Shown here: piece after piece, positions 48,645-59,769 of the stretch
Layout of the letters: the number at the start of each line of letters is the position of its first letter
How positions within the stretch are numbered: the stretch's first letter is position 1
Source of the DNA: Hetaerina americana
Taxonomy: Eukaryota > Arthropoda > Insecta > Odonata > Calopterygidae
Direction of reading: 5' to 3'
NCBI GenBank assembly: GCA_022747635.1
Contig: JAKTNV010000014.1
Span: 11,476,610-11,540,609 of the forward strand
Length of the DNA: 64,000 bases
Translations under genes and position numbers: made by a program
Notes under the pieces: generated by a model
Database searches by the model: none
What the model saw: the letters and a program-made list of their open reading frames with translations, nothing else
What the model was told of the DNA's origin: nothing

Positions 48645-49142
48645 TTTAGTACCCTGCAAGCCATCATTAGGGTGTGTGGCACAGGGTGAATACACACCAG
48701 ACTAATTTTTACCCGAATATGGCCCTGCCGCGGTCAGACAATGTTATTCTGATCCCTTATAGTTCGTGGAAAAAATCGTCTGTTACACACATAATCTCTC
48801 TAATTTTATTGATCTGATCTCACCTACCGTCGATGGGAGAAATTATCCAGTTTCAACGTCGCTTCTAAAGAGACATCCTTCAAATTTGGGCAAGAGATTT
48901 AATCCATAATTTAACCTTCGCTCCGTGTCTGATTCCCAGCCTAGTCCCTTTAATATTTTGAATACGCTACTAAATTTATCATAACTTTTTATAGACCTAG
49001 CTCCTCTACGCTGCACACGATCCAATTCGGCAATCAATCCAACTTCATGAGGATTCCATATTCTAGTAGCATATTCTAAATGAGGCCTAACTTCATTCGT
49101 TGTGTTTTTTAATTTACATGATCGTAAATATTTAAATCGCAT
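48645..49142 (-). mobile_element. Jockey/CR1-like LINE, 5'-truncated copy in antisense
   Basis: From the left: GTACCCTGCAAGCC, ATTAGGGTGTGTGGCA, ACACACCAGACTA, GCCGCGGTCAGACAATGTTATT, GATCCCTTATAGTTCGTGG, then coding sequence. The 3' untranslated part is about 120 bp. Beyond it the minus strand encodes the carboxyl end of the reverse-transcriptase protein (see the next entry). The copy ends near 49142 with no upstream motif, as expected of 5' truncation. Confidence 0.92.
48843..49142 (-). pseudogene. LINE reverse-transcriptase carboxyl end
   Basis: The frame reads EVRPHLEYATRIWNPHEV, GLIAELDRVQRRGARSIKSY, SSVFKILKGLGWESDTERR, LNYGLNLLPKFEGCLF. The RPHLEYA and LDRVQRRGAR motifs are typical of the ORF2 end in Jockey- and CR1-type LINEs, and the same segment is present at 53920-54170 of this window. 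No catalytic residues are included. The frame stops early (after DVETG) relative to the family, so the copy is dead. Confidence 0.9.
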
Positions 49143-49144
49143 GT

Positions 49145-49670
49145 TAAGTAGTAAAGGCAGTGTCAGTCATAACTCTGCGACATGGGATGATTGACGACTG
49201 CCCACAGAGTTCATAGAGGGCAGGAGGCAGCGATAGAGGTGAATGAGGGAACAACGATAGAAAAGAGCGGAGGTAATGTTAGGGGAGAGGGAGTGAAGAA
49301 GTAGAGAGGTGGAGGAGGATATGCTTGTCAAAAACGGGCGGTCGACCCTTAACTTCGACCTTGAGGAACGAAGCCCGCGAAGTATCTCGTCACAAGAAAA
49401 CAGCTTCCCTTACATAGGCGATCTTACATCTTTGCTTTCGGGAAAGCAGATCCGAGTTCTTGACTACGAGAACCTAGTATAACCTCATACAAGTGTTGTA
49501 TAACTATGTATGTTGCTACTGGAATAAACAAGGAAGGGTTGGTTAGGATGTCTCTACTCCTACCGCACCCGTTTAAAAAAAAGCCTTAGGATGGCGCAGA
49601 ATAGAACGTTTTGAGATTCATGTAAAAACATGAAATCGCAGTTGGTGGTAAATACTTTATTTTTTGTTTT
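49145..49670. other. No recognised feature
   Basis: Mixed sequence between two antisense LINE tails. A purine-rich stretch lies at 49220-49330. Confidence 0.45.
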
Positions 49671-49671
49671 A

Positions 49672-49900
49672 TTTAGTACCCTGCGAGCCACCATTAGGGT
49701 GAGTGGCTGGAGTTGATTACACATCAGACTACTCTCGGCCCAAAACACCTTTCCCTCCTAGCGCGGTCGGCCAAATGTTATTTTATTCTGAACCCCTATC
49801 GGGAAAAAATTACATCTTAAATCTATCTGTTCTGCACTTAATCTCTCGAATTTTATTGACATAATCTTTCCTACCGACACGATCTCTCCTAATTAAACTT
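49672..49900 (-). mobile_element. Jockey/CR1-like LINE 3' end, short antisense copy
   Basis: GTACCCTGCGAGCCACC, ATTAGGGTGAGTGGC, TTACACATCAGACTA, CCTTTCCCTCCTAGCGCGG and ATTCTGAACCCCTAT follow the same order as at 48645. Coding-end sequence then reads, on the minus strand, GKDYVNKIREIKCRTDRF-like codons (49805-49880). The copy is truncated after about 230 bp. Confidence 0.88.
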
Positions 49901-49904
49901 TGAG

Positions 49905-50930
49905 GAACAGAGTAATGGTTTTAAGTAGATCAACCAAACCATAACTGCTTCGTTTTACTAAATAGCGTGCCGACGGTATTATTTTGAATTTTAAGACCAC
50001 TTTTTAGCTTACTACAACTAGGGTAATAACACCGATTATGCACATTAATAAATGTACGTGAGTCATAGCACGCTACAAATTCCACATAATTGCATTGAAT
50101 CTAAATGAATCAAAACCAAAATGTGTAATAACTTAACATCAACACTAAATGAATTGAGCAGGAGTTTCGCAATAATACACATGGGATTTTTACTGTCCCA
50201 ACCGCGATTTCAGCCTTGCACTGTCGTTATAAAGAGCAGAATTATTTCACTTAAATATTAATATGCATAAGATGCTAAAACGAGGTTTGAGACAAAAACA
50301 ATTCAATATGGAATATTGTAAAGCATTTGTCAAATTCATTAGGGAAAATTTGCAAAATGTGTATCCTGAAAGAGCGCAAATAATGTGTTACTGAAGCATA
50401 ATATTTTTACACTAAATAAGGTTCACTGATTGGTACACTCATTTGTACATTCAAGTTACATCGAATATTCTTAGAAATAGCGTGGCAAAAGCCTTCGCCA
50501 CTTACGGTGTTGTGCAAGATTCCAATTAAAGCAGATATCACGTCAGATTACCTTTGAGCTTAATGTCTGATTTATAAAAACAGAAAAATCACAACTTAAA
50601 CAGAAAAATTACACTCAGGAGGCAAAACTCGAAACTGATTACACTGCCCATCAATTGTACAAAAAACACGCATAAGTTAGTTTCCACAATAATTTTAATT
50701 GGGATTCAGCAGCGGTTTCAACACCGAAGGTCATCATTAGGATAACTGCATATTGATGCTTACTACAGACTCTCATGATCGCTATCCGATTAATATTAGT
50801 TTGAAAATTAAAAATTCCATTCAAACTTCAAGTTAAATCCTCGCCAACAATATATATCATAAGAATAAAAATTGGCCACGAAATCATCCTAACTAAAATC
50901 AGCATGAAGAGCGTTGGAATGCTTCCGGAA
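49905..50930. other. No recognised feature
   Basis: AT-rich non-coding sequence. Confidence 0.45.
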
Positions 50931-50933
50931 TAG

Positions 50934-51010
50934 ATAGATAGATAGATAGATAGTGGTCTTTATTTGGGCGAAATTGAGACCAAATGGTCCCTTCTTCCAT
51001 TTAACCCATC
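50934..51010 (-). repeat. Possible retroelement 3' end with a (TATC)n tail
   Basis: On the minus strand the sequence ends CCAAATAAAGACCACTATC followed by TATC repeats (50934-50953). It holds an AATAAA signal and a microsatellite tail, the way RTE-type LINEs and their SINEs end. Upstream is GAAGGGACCATTTGGTCTCA. A second piece with TTATTTGGGCGAAATTGAGA is at 59229-59248. No coding part is recognisable. Confidence 0.55.
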
Positions 51011-51014
51011 GTCA

Positions 51015-51340
51015 TATACATATTATATTAGCCATTAAACTTATAAATACAGTCATATGTACACATAAATACATATAGACAGACATCAATTCATTAACAC
51101 AGATTTGCACATCGAAAAGAAAACAGTATATACATATATATAGACACACACATACACATACATACACATACACACACATACATACCTATATTCATACACA
51201 TACCTACACATATACATACATATCCACACACACATACACACATAAACATACATACATGCATTCATACACATACATAAATACAAACATAAGTACGCACATA
51301 CACACCCATACATACATACATATACATATATAAATTAAGA
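51015..51340. repeat. Degenerate (CATA)n and (CA)n simple-sequence region
   Basis: Over 300 bp of CATACA and CATATA variants with interruptions. Frames through it encode only Y, V, C and M and are not genes. Confidence 0.9.
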
Positions 51341-51344
51341 ATAC

Positions 51345-53005
51345 TCCTTCAAATACTCAAATTAAATGACAGTGAAGTCAACAGTACAATAAAATGAGGA
51401 AAGTCTGAGCAAAGAATGAGGTTTGTGGGAAAAGCTAGGGAGAGCGTGGCATTGCTCAACTAGTAAAAACCCACGCAGGAAAAACACCCACGAAGAGAAG
51501 GGGGGTGTGAAAAACCTGCGAAAACCCTATTAATTAGAGGAAAGATACATGTACATTGTAACAATCATTTTTACAGAGTATACATATTATTAAGTTACTG
51601 AAATTGAATTGGAGAAATTAAATACATTGACAACACATGCGGAGTAATGATAAGCGAGATATTTCTAAAAATAATTATGCAAACTCCTACCGTCCTAGTA
51701 ATAGGACGGTAGGATAGATCAGTGAATTTGAAATACACTCTTCGTTTCCTTGCTCCAGATAGAAGAGTATGATGAAGGCAAGAGATCAGAATTATGAGGC
51801 TAAAACAATAACGACTTTTTCTAAACATAAGATGACGTTTTTGTCACAATTCTAAATGAAAAATTAACCATTGACTTAAGCCTCGCAAAATTCAGTCAAT
51901 TTCTACCAGACCATAAATTGTATCATACATGAAAACGCAGCTAACGCATAAAACGCAGCACGCAAAAATTTTTCCTTCCATTCAAAAGAAGTTTTTATTA
52001 GTATCATGCATATGTTGTTCTAAGCAATCATCTAGTTCTATTAACATTTTTTTGTTTATTAGGCAGAAGTTTACTAATTATTCGATGACGGCACAAATAA
52101 TTGCAGGAATTTCAATACTTAATTGCTAAAATTCCGATTTTGTAAATATAGAGAATTTTTCTCCAATGATCTGACAAACAATCGTAACTTAACTTTTGTT
52201 ACCTCTGGCGTAACAAAATGCAATTTACATAAAATATTGGAATGAAACAGGTAACTTCGTCATTTAAACCACACTTTGAAGTGTATGTGGAATTATAAAG
52301 TTACTCATTTCATTTCAACCGTAACTCAACTAAAATGGAACAGTAAAACTACATGCAATATTTATAGTTGATTCTATGGCGAATGACTAAACAGTAATAA
52401 CAGGACGGCTTTTGAAAGAGAGTCCTTATGCCACCATTATTTGTTGACGCAAGGAAAACAATCTCTAGCCTAGGGTATTATGCAGGTGTGGAATTCCAAT
52501 AATATGGAAAGAGAAGATACACATAAAAATGGTATTTATCATTTCATTCATGCAAGATTGGCATTGCCATGGTTTACAAGGAATGTAATGATGCTACCGA
52601 TTTAAAAGTACGGTGGACATAGGAAGCCACTGCCTAAATGTTTAGGCATGAGTAGTTCTACTTTTGAATTGCTATAGAAAAAAATCTTTATCTCCAGAGC
52701 AGCTATCTCAGAAGCTTGTTGAAGTGCTGTGAACCTTCAGCCTGTTCAATATTACTACAAATGAATCGGCAGACATTATTCGTCGACTCCCTCAGGTTTT
52801 GGGAAGTACAATGAGTATGGAAAGTTTAATTAGTTTCGAAAAACTTGCCTACAATCACATAACTGTCAGTATTTCCCATGCTACCGTGGTTAAATTGAAA
52901 TTTAACTTAAAACGCATGGCGTGCCTTAAAGATCTAAGACGATCTCCTAATTTTTTTCCTGGGAATCTACTCACTCCACCGGGCAATTGCTGATGACCCA
53001 TGGCC
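51345..53005. other. No gene; small hairpins at 51473-51526 and 51685-51714
   Basis: TCCTACCGTCCTA at 51685-51697 and its complement at 51702-51714 form a perfect 13-bp stem with a 4-nt loop. At 51473-51526 CGCAGG...ACACCC pairs with GGGTGT...CCTGCG around AAAAA internal loops. The rest is AT-rich. A 64-codon frame at 52799-52993 precedes the LINE and has no motif. Confidence 0.5.
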
Positions 53006-53049
53006 AAGGCTTTTTGGGTTCATTGTCACGAGATGTTTAGTTTAGGAAA

Positions 53050-54240
53050 ACGGCTAACATGACACCAATATTTTAAAACGGAGATTAGGAGCTACCAAGC
53101 AATTACAGACCTATTTCCCTCACATCCATTCCGTGCAAGGTTATGGAACATATGGCTGCTAGTTCGATCGTGAGATACCTCGATAATCAGAAGTATTTAA
53201 TGAAATATCAGCTCGGTTTCCAAAAAGATAGATTCTGCGGGACACAACTTGCGCTTTTTGTCCATGATATTCTTACTTCTGGAGAAAGCAATGTTCCAGT
53301 AGACGCGATTTTTCCAGATTTTAAAAAAGCCTTTGACAAAGCACCTCATAGTAAAGAACTCACAAAGCTAGAAGCATATAGCAGAGATAAAAATATCCTG
53401 GGTTAGATACAAGACTTTTTGAATGGTCGGGTTTAAACAGTAGTGATAGATGGAGTTAGCTCAAATGCAGTAGAAGTTACTTCAGATGTTCCCCAGGGAA
53501 GTGTTATCGGACCTCTTTTATTCCTCCTTTACGTTGATGATATTTACTACGCAGCCACTAGTAAGATACGTTTATATGCCGACGATTCGGTGGTTTACCG
53601 TGATATCCGTCATCCTGAGGACACATCAGCTTTGTCAGATGACCTTAATTCTATACAATGCTGGTCCGACACTTGGCAATTAGGATTAAACTTAAAAAAG
53701 TGCGTAGTGATGAATATTTGGAAAAAGATCAGCTCCCTCCCGAACGCAAACTGCATGGGGAACACCGAAAGGGAATGTGTAGGCTCAAGTAAATACCTAG
53801 GCTTTACCCTCACTCACGATCTATCATGGGTGAAACATACGGGCAATATGCGGGCAAGCTAACAAAAAATTAGGATTTATTAGAAGAGTACTAGGTAGAT
53901 GTGATGAAAAGGTCAAAGAGAAATGTTATTTTTCGTTGGTTAGGCCTCATTGAGAATATGCTGCAAGTACATGGGACTCACAAAATTGGATTGATTGCCG
54001 GATTGGATCGCGTGCAGCGTAGAGGAGCTAGATTTTTAAAACATTATTATGATAAACTTAGTAGCGTATTCAAAATATTAGAGCAGTTAGGTTGGATATC
54101 ACTCACGGAGCTGAGGTTAAATTACAGATTAAATCTCTTGCATAAATTGGAAGGATGTCTCCTTAGCAATGACGTTGCAAATGTATTATTACCCCCTCGT
54201 AATACGGTAGGAGAGTAAATGTCAATAAAATTAAAGATGT
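53050..54240 (+). pseudogene. Jockey/CR1-like reverse transcriptase, several stops and frame changes
   Basis: Reading NYRPISLTSIPCKVMEH, then LGFQKDRFCGTQLALFVHD (family members have HGFR), then DAIFPDFKKAFDKAPHSK (motif A, catalytic Asp), then VPQGSVIGPLLFLLYVDDI (motif B), then KIRLYADDSVVY (motif C, YADD). It continues LGLNLKKCVVM, KYLGFTLTHDLSW, and in other frames GLIAGLDRVQRRGARFLKHY and SVFKILEQLGW. Stops break it at about 53074 and 53084 (TAA and TAG in the ANMTPIF-NGD-ELPSN stretch), 53404 (TAG where Trp is expected before IQDFLNGRV), in place of a codon in NGRV-TVVIDG, and at 53862. The active-site residues survive but no full protein can be made. Confidence 0.93.
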
Positions 54241-54267
54241 TGAGTGTAGATAAGATAGATTTAAGAT

Positions 54268-54861
54268 TCCCGATATGTACTGGGGAAGCATGGGAGGATG
54301 GAGAGTGTGTCTGACATGCTAGAAACGCTGGGCTGGGAACCTCTAGAATCTAGAAGAAAATTAAGCAGACTTTGTGGAATGTTCCGAATTTTGAAGGGGG
54401 AGAAAGCTTGGGCAGATCTTAGGAAAGAGGCGGGGAACCCAAATTTTATAGGCAGAAATGATCACAAATTTAAGATAAAATGCCGGGCACAGAGGACAAA
54501 TAAAAAAAAATTTTCTTTTCTAAATAGAACAATTGTTGAGTGGAACACCTTACCTGCAAAAATATTCGAGCCCTTTCCTAACAGAGTGTATACTTTTAAG
54601 AATAGATGTAAGGTATATATATATAAATTTGATTTATGTGTGGTGTATGGTATTATATGTTATAGCTTAATTTTTTTTTATGTATCTTTTTTTTCTTGCT
54701 GGTTAATGGTTGTAAATGGGATGAGGATTCACTTGTTTTGTTAAAGAGATCTGTGTTTGTCTGGTTTTATGTATTATATTTTGCAATTGTTTGGGACTTG
54801 TGTGCCACCTGACAGTGTCTATTAGCACATGTGTATTTATAATAATAATAATAATAATAAT
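54268..54861 (+). mobile_element. Second LINE 3' end inserted inside the first, with (AAT)n tail
   Basis: The element lies between the DKIDLRF codons and the GGGATCAGAATAAC block of the host LINE, which are adjacent in the other copies. It carries the last ~110 codons of a different reverse-transcriptase protein, a short 3' untranslated region (TTTGGGACTTGTGTGCCACC), and a (TAA)n tail at 54840-54860. It has the same orientation as its host and is 5'-truncated. Confidence 0.85.
54298..54744 (+). pseudogene. LINE ORF2 carboxyl end (inserted element)
   Basis: The frame reads SVSDMLETLGWEPLESRR, SRLCGMFRILKGE, then FSFLNRTIVEWNTLPAKI, VYTFKNRCKVY. This is the standard ending of Jockey/CR1-type ORF2 proteins: LGW...LxxRR, then FFPRTIxxWNxLP, then FKxRL. 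It has no catalytic domain. A hydrophobic AT-driven extension of ~40 codons after FKNRCK is probably readthrough into the 3' untranslated region. The ATG at 54298 is simply the first Met after truncation. Confidence 0.85.
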
Positions 54862-54984
54862 ACGGGATCAGAATAACATTGTCTGACCGCGGTAGGGGTA
54901 AAAATTTTCGGGTCAAAATTAGACTGGTGTGTATTCATCCCCTGCCACACGCCTTGGCGGTGGCTGGCAGGGTGCTAAAATTTC

Positions 54985-55980
54985 TAAAATTCATGTCTAA
55001 AAAAGAAATAAATATACATGCCCGGAATCCATGCAAGCGTAAAATATTCAAAATTTATCTTTCCCCGAACTACGGTTTTCAAGTGGTCGGAATTTATTCG
55101 GACAGGTGATTTAATATTAAAACTGAATTTAACCTTCAAAATTGAACTGAAGACAGAAACACCAAACAAAACGAAAAATTATAGACATATGAACAGAAGT
55201 GACTGACAAAATTATGCAAAACTTAAAAACTTTCATATTTCAAGGCAACTTTTAGGGTAAAACTTAGGATTATCTAAACAAATTAACCACTAGCTATGCC
55301 TCTGGAAGTCGAGTCCTCTACGGATGAACAACATAGCAACCACATCCACCCCCATGCCTGAACCTCGAGTTGCAACAGGATGCACCACCCCATTACCGCG
55401 GATACCAGGAGAAGCACCTGGAGCATCGTTAGGCAAATTTGGTAACATGGCACACAATACCTCGCCAGCTAACTTAAGGGTGTTTCAATAATGGTACGTA
55501 GGATACCAACCAGGAAAATGGAGAGGAAGTAATTTTAAAACGTATTACTGAAACACACTCATCACAGGGTCAATTTTTCTTTCCCTCGTGCTGTAGTAGC
55601 AAATGGTGCAGCAAGGAACTACTCCATCTGTTCGAGTCTCTCTAATTTTGCCACTATTTTCTGATCTGCATCTGCACTTGGTGTGGAGCTTAGATTGGAT
55701 GCTCGATTAGGAACAATCATACAAAAGTAAATGCCGGACATTCTACTGCGCCATTACGTGCCAGAAAATATAACGTATGCAATTATGTGATTTTTATTAG
55801 AGGATGAAAATATTCAGACGCACAGTACTCCAATCCTATGCATGCATATTGTTACGTTTGATTAAATTGAAACACTGAAAATGTGACTAACACAGCATTT
55901 TTTTTAATTGAAAAAGTTCTAACAAATTTAAACAATGCCATCAAAAGGACCCTGAAAAAGTATTCTATCGCCAGGTACTA
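54985..55980. other. No recognised feature
   Basis: AT-rich DNA. Frames of ~60-76 codons at 54984-55206 lack motifs. Confidence 0.45.
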
Positions 55981-55984
55981 TAGG

Positions 55985-56745
55985 CAATACCTCGTCGGAA
56001 CAGCCATTCCTCCCTTCACCGCCGTTTCCTTCATGCTTTAATACGATGGGAAGTTCATATTCCTGCAAAACGCAGCTCTAGGACTTCCTCTTTGTTCCTC
56101 CCCTGCCACTTTCCTTTCTAATGCGCTCGTTAAGAATTGGTCATGCCTCAGCACATGTTAAATCAGTCTTTCCCTTATTTGCACTATTATTTTTAAAAGC
56201 GATCTATCTTCGTTCGCTTCCTCTGGAAACTGTTTATCACTTTTTTTTTACCCACCCAGCTTGTCCTCGCCAACTTCCTCCAGATCCAAGTTTCCATTGC
56301 CTCGAGCTTATTTCTTTCCGTTTTCCTATGGCCCATGTCTCACGTCCGTCCGTTAGCACGCTCCAACCAAACACTTCGGTGAAAATTTTCCTAACCTCCG
56401 TGCTAATATGTTTATTCATTAACAAATTCTTTTTGTTTGGAATGCTTGTTTTGTCAGAGCTATTCTTCTCTTCAACTGCATCTCATATTTATTTTCGTGA
56501 TTAATGATGTTCCCTGGGAAGCATAAATGTCCAATATGGCCCATGATGGTACTGTCCAGTTTTATATTCATCAATGCATTTTTTTCCCCTTTCAGATCAC
56601 TCATTTTCATTTTCTTCCTATTTGTCATTACTTTAAAATCTCTAAGCGTTTTAGACAGTGTGCCTTGTTCATGTATGCGGTTATTGAATTATCATCAGGG
56701 AATCGTATTCAATGGATCGCATGCGAACGATAATTATATTCAGTA
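55985..56745 (-). pseudogene. Decayed LINE reverse transcriptase (related to the 41.9-kb LINE)
   Basis: Read on the minus strand in several frames: EYDSL near 56700 stands where FADD is expected, then KLDSTIMGHIGHLCFPG and MQLKRRIALTKQAF (compare RRRIALGKEAF), then WSVLTDGRETWAIGKRKE (compare WSVAMFGAETWSLKQED), GGSWRGQAGWVKK, HVLRHDQFLTSALERKV and finally RMKETAVKGG near 56000. The order matches the tail of RTE/BovB-like LINEs. Frames change at least three times and the catalytic Asp pair is lost. It is an old copy. Plus-strand frames over it (56121-56504 and others) are antisense shadows. Confidence 0.78.
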
Positions 56746-56749
56746 GTTG

Positions 56750-59220
56750 TCAGCAAGTTTTAAACGTTAACCTGAAAGCGTTATATACTTCGCCCACCAA
56801 TTATAGGTCCTACGACCGACCGCAATATAAGGCTGAAAATACGGCAAACGTCTCATCCACGATTTTTGGCATGAGTAACACCCTTGGTAACTGGAAGTAT
56901 TACTCTCTAATACAGCTTAATAGCGAGAATTTGAACACCATTTCCGCGATTCTTTTTCCTTATCATACGAACGTGGCCCCCAAAAATCAACGCCTCTTTT
57001 GATACTTCCTGTACTGGTCTAAATCATCAATCCCTCCTCTCGAAGAGTTATAGCCGGTAGTCATGAGGAGCGTTCACTATTTTCTTCTCTTCCGAGAACG
57101 GACAAGGCTGTTTCCGCTAGAATTCCTAACAGGTACGACCGAATTCCTGACCCTGATCAGACTCAATTTTCTCATGCATAATTATAAAGGGGTGGCGTGC
57201 AGCTTCGCATTCAAACTCTCTAAAACTGCCGAAGCCAAGGTCAAGGATGGAGAGGAAGTGAAAAATAGGTGCTTTATAAATACAGTTAGTTATTGAAGAT
57301 CGCGAGAGAGCATATCGCACTGTTCTCTAAAGAATATTTCTCGTGTTAAAAATCATTTTACTTGGTGAGAAAGTGAACCCAGATCTCTCAAATGCCGGTC
57401 TGGTGTATAAGCTAGTTAAACAATCAAGTAATCTTCTATCTAATACAAGGCGAATTTCCGAGCGAATATTTCTGATCGGAAATTATGTATTCTGGGTTCC
57501 GATCAAAGTTACGTCAAATCATTATTTCATGCTACATTTATACACACTACAGACTTTCACTGCATGCTAGTAAGCGTACAATACCATTTCCTAGGAATTA
57601 CGGTTTCATTTATGGTTATTGAGTTATATGTATATCTCAATGAGCAACATTCTACGAGTTTTATGGACGTACCCGAAAAGTTTCGTTAAAGAGACGAAGG
57701 AATTTCCTCATGAAACATTCCATATATTCTCCTAGAACTCTATGGAAAATTATCGCCGGGACGATGAAACAAAAAAATACTTTCATAATTATGTCTATGG
57801 CAAGTCTTCAGGTGTTTCCAAGAAGTGCGTGCAAAGGCGCAATGTTAACGGAGCTTTCATCGGAGGAAAGAATTTTGAGTGCTACCCTTCCGACATTCCA
57901 TTGACCCTAGTATGAATTACATTTAATGTGGTCCGAAGGCTGAGTTGTGCGCTGCGGAGCGGAAAATTCTCAAAGAATGCCCGAACAATAAATAAAATCC
58001 TGACGTAACAGCTTGTTTAAAGTAACTTAACTGAGCCAGGCATGGCACCGTGGAACTTATGGATACCCATAATCTAAGTTCATCTTTCAATTTTATCAAA
58101 TATCTTGTGTAAACGACTAAGTGCAATGTTCATTGTGGATCTCAATTTTAAAACATATACATTTTATTTCTTTTCGCCGGCTAGAGTCTGATACTCACAA
58201 GGCTCAATCGGCTTGCCTATACTTGTAACTGCAAGAAGTTTAAAAAAAAGACATTTGAGGCTTAATGGGAATTTGTGAGGAAAATAAATCATAATCGCTA
58301 CTTATTAGACCAGAGGTGCAAAAATCAACTTGATTAGTCGTAAGGAGTCTTTGATTTGTCGTAAGGACTCCTTACTTGTTTGTAAGGAGTATAACGAAGA
58401 ATAGCAAGTATTTGAATGGACTTGTGTTTCAGAGAAGAAATACTATCATATACTAGTACATACTTGTATGGTAAGCCTCTGACAGACGATTATATCATCC
58501 AAACGATAAAAGCATAATGCTTCTTTGCCATCAGGTGTAAGGATGCAAAATGAACTCAGTCACATCTAATTAACGATAATCGATGATAGGCGAACTAGTC
58601 AAAGACAAAATTCTACAAAAATAGATCGAACAACTTACAAGACTCTGTTGGAAATATCCCCTTCTTATTTTTCAGCTATTAGAGACAACAACTGAATATA
58701 TTAACCAAAGATACTTAACCAAGATCCCTGAAAATTTATCTGACTTAAGCCGACTACTTTATGCTGCAGCTATCGGCGACAAAATGATGGAAACAGCATT
58801 TGTTAAGTTCAATAGAGCAATATCATTAAATTTCCAAATTAAAAGCATCTGTGGCACTCAGTTAGAATTTTTACATGTCGACATGTCTCAATTAGCACTT
58901 GGCAAAGTAAAAGAGAAAAAGAATATCCTCCTAAAAATTTCATACCAACTAAGGTTTCGTTGCTGATGCTATAGTATTTTGACCACTGCGTGCGTTACGT
59001 AAAGAGAAAGATATTTTAAAAGAGAATAATATATTAAAAAGATTCAACCAGAAGTGAACATTGAAAAATTTCAAAAGAGGGCACTTATCAACATTGAAAG
59101 GCCGCTAATCCACGTGAATCAATAATAGTTTCAAATTAGATTTTTAAAAATCATAAAAAACCTGATAATTTTTAAAAGTTTATTTTAAATAGTTAACCAG
59201 TGACATGTTTATTGGATAGA
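56750..59220. other. Mostly featureless; possible decayed coding remnant at 58670-58966
   Basis: 58670-58966 (plus) reads without a stop as YINQRYLTKIPENLSDLSRLLYAAA and onward (quoted here in part: NLSDLSRLLYAAAIGDKM). That is more protein-like than its neighbours and could be an eroded retroelement frame, but no family can be fixed. At 58340-58390 GTAAGGAGT occurs three times, with one inverted pair making a 10-bp stem. The rest is AT-rich. Confidence 0.35.
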
Positions 59221-59228
59221 TTGAGGTA

Positions 59229-59250
59229 TTATTTGGGCGAAATTGAGATA
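59229..59250 (-). repeat. Short match to the retroelement 3' end at 50955-50980
   Basis: TTATTTGGGCGAAATTGAGA is shared exactly with 50959-50978; outside it the two sequences diverge quickly. Confidence 0.5.
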
Positions 59251-59429
59251 TATTTAGATATGCCATCATCGTCAGATTCGCTCGATGAGACCACCACTTG
59301 TTTGAGAAAAAAATTCATTTAATTTGAAGGAAATATTCCAACCGGCTGTCATATAAATGATGAAAATTGTGGGTTCGAATCCTGCCACTGGTATACATGT
59401 CGTGATGCCACAAAATGGATTTCCTTTAA

Positions 59430-59765
59430 GTTATCAAGAGTGGCAATGTATATCTTAGATCATGTTTATAATTAAGAATGAATAGGTAAATTTGATTGGG
59501 CAAGACTGTCACGGGAAGGAAGAGTGGAGAAACCCCGCGGCGTCGGCGGTATACAACTCGTAACCAATTGCATCTGGGCGGCCACAAAATTTTAACGCCC
59601 CATCCGATGCACGACGTACAGCACTTGTGCCCTCGGCACGGCACTCGGACAGTGATCGAGGTACAGCTGGAAAGAAATCCTCAACCGCTGAGATTCAAAC
59701 CCGGGACCCTAGAGCGAGAAGACAGTTGGTCACCACACCAGTCTGATCCCTTTTGGGCCATCTTA
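59430..59765 (-). repeat. Probable tRNA-derived SINE, third type
   Basis: On the minus strand CTGGTGTGGTG (59731-59741) fits an A box, and GGTTTGAATCT (59691-59701) a B box 29 nt later, flanked by GTCCCGG as in a T-arm. A GC-richer non-tRNA body follows (TGGCCGCCCAGATGCAATTGG, TATACCGCCGACGCCGCGG) and then AT-rich sequence near 59430. No second copy is in the window, so the ends and the SINE status are inferred from the promoter-like head. Confidence 0.5.
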
Positions 59766-59769
59766 CTCG

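Larger units (their letters stand above)
53010..54980 (+). mobile_element. Jockey/CR1-like LINE, longest copy in the window, interrupted by a second LINE
   Basis: It begins in the middle of the reverse-transcriptase domain, near 53010 (the endonuclease and 5' end are missing), and runs through the polymerase to the coding end at ~54267. It resumes after a foreign insertion (54268-54861) with ATACGGGATCAGAATAACATTG at 54861 and ends GGTGGCTGGCAGGGTGCTAA near 54980. The order of landmarks is identical to the tails at 46236, 48645 and 49672. Confidence 0.92.

Noticed and set aside
51086..51313. 75-codon cysteine- and tyrosine-rich frame resembling a small secreted peptide
   Set aside because: Translation of the CATA/CA simple-sequence region.
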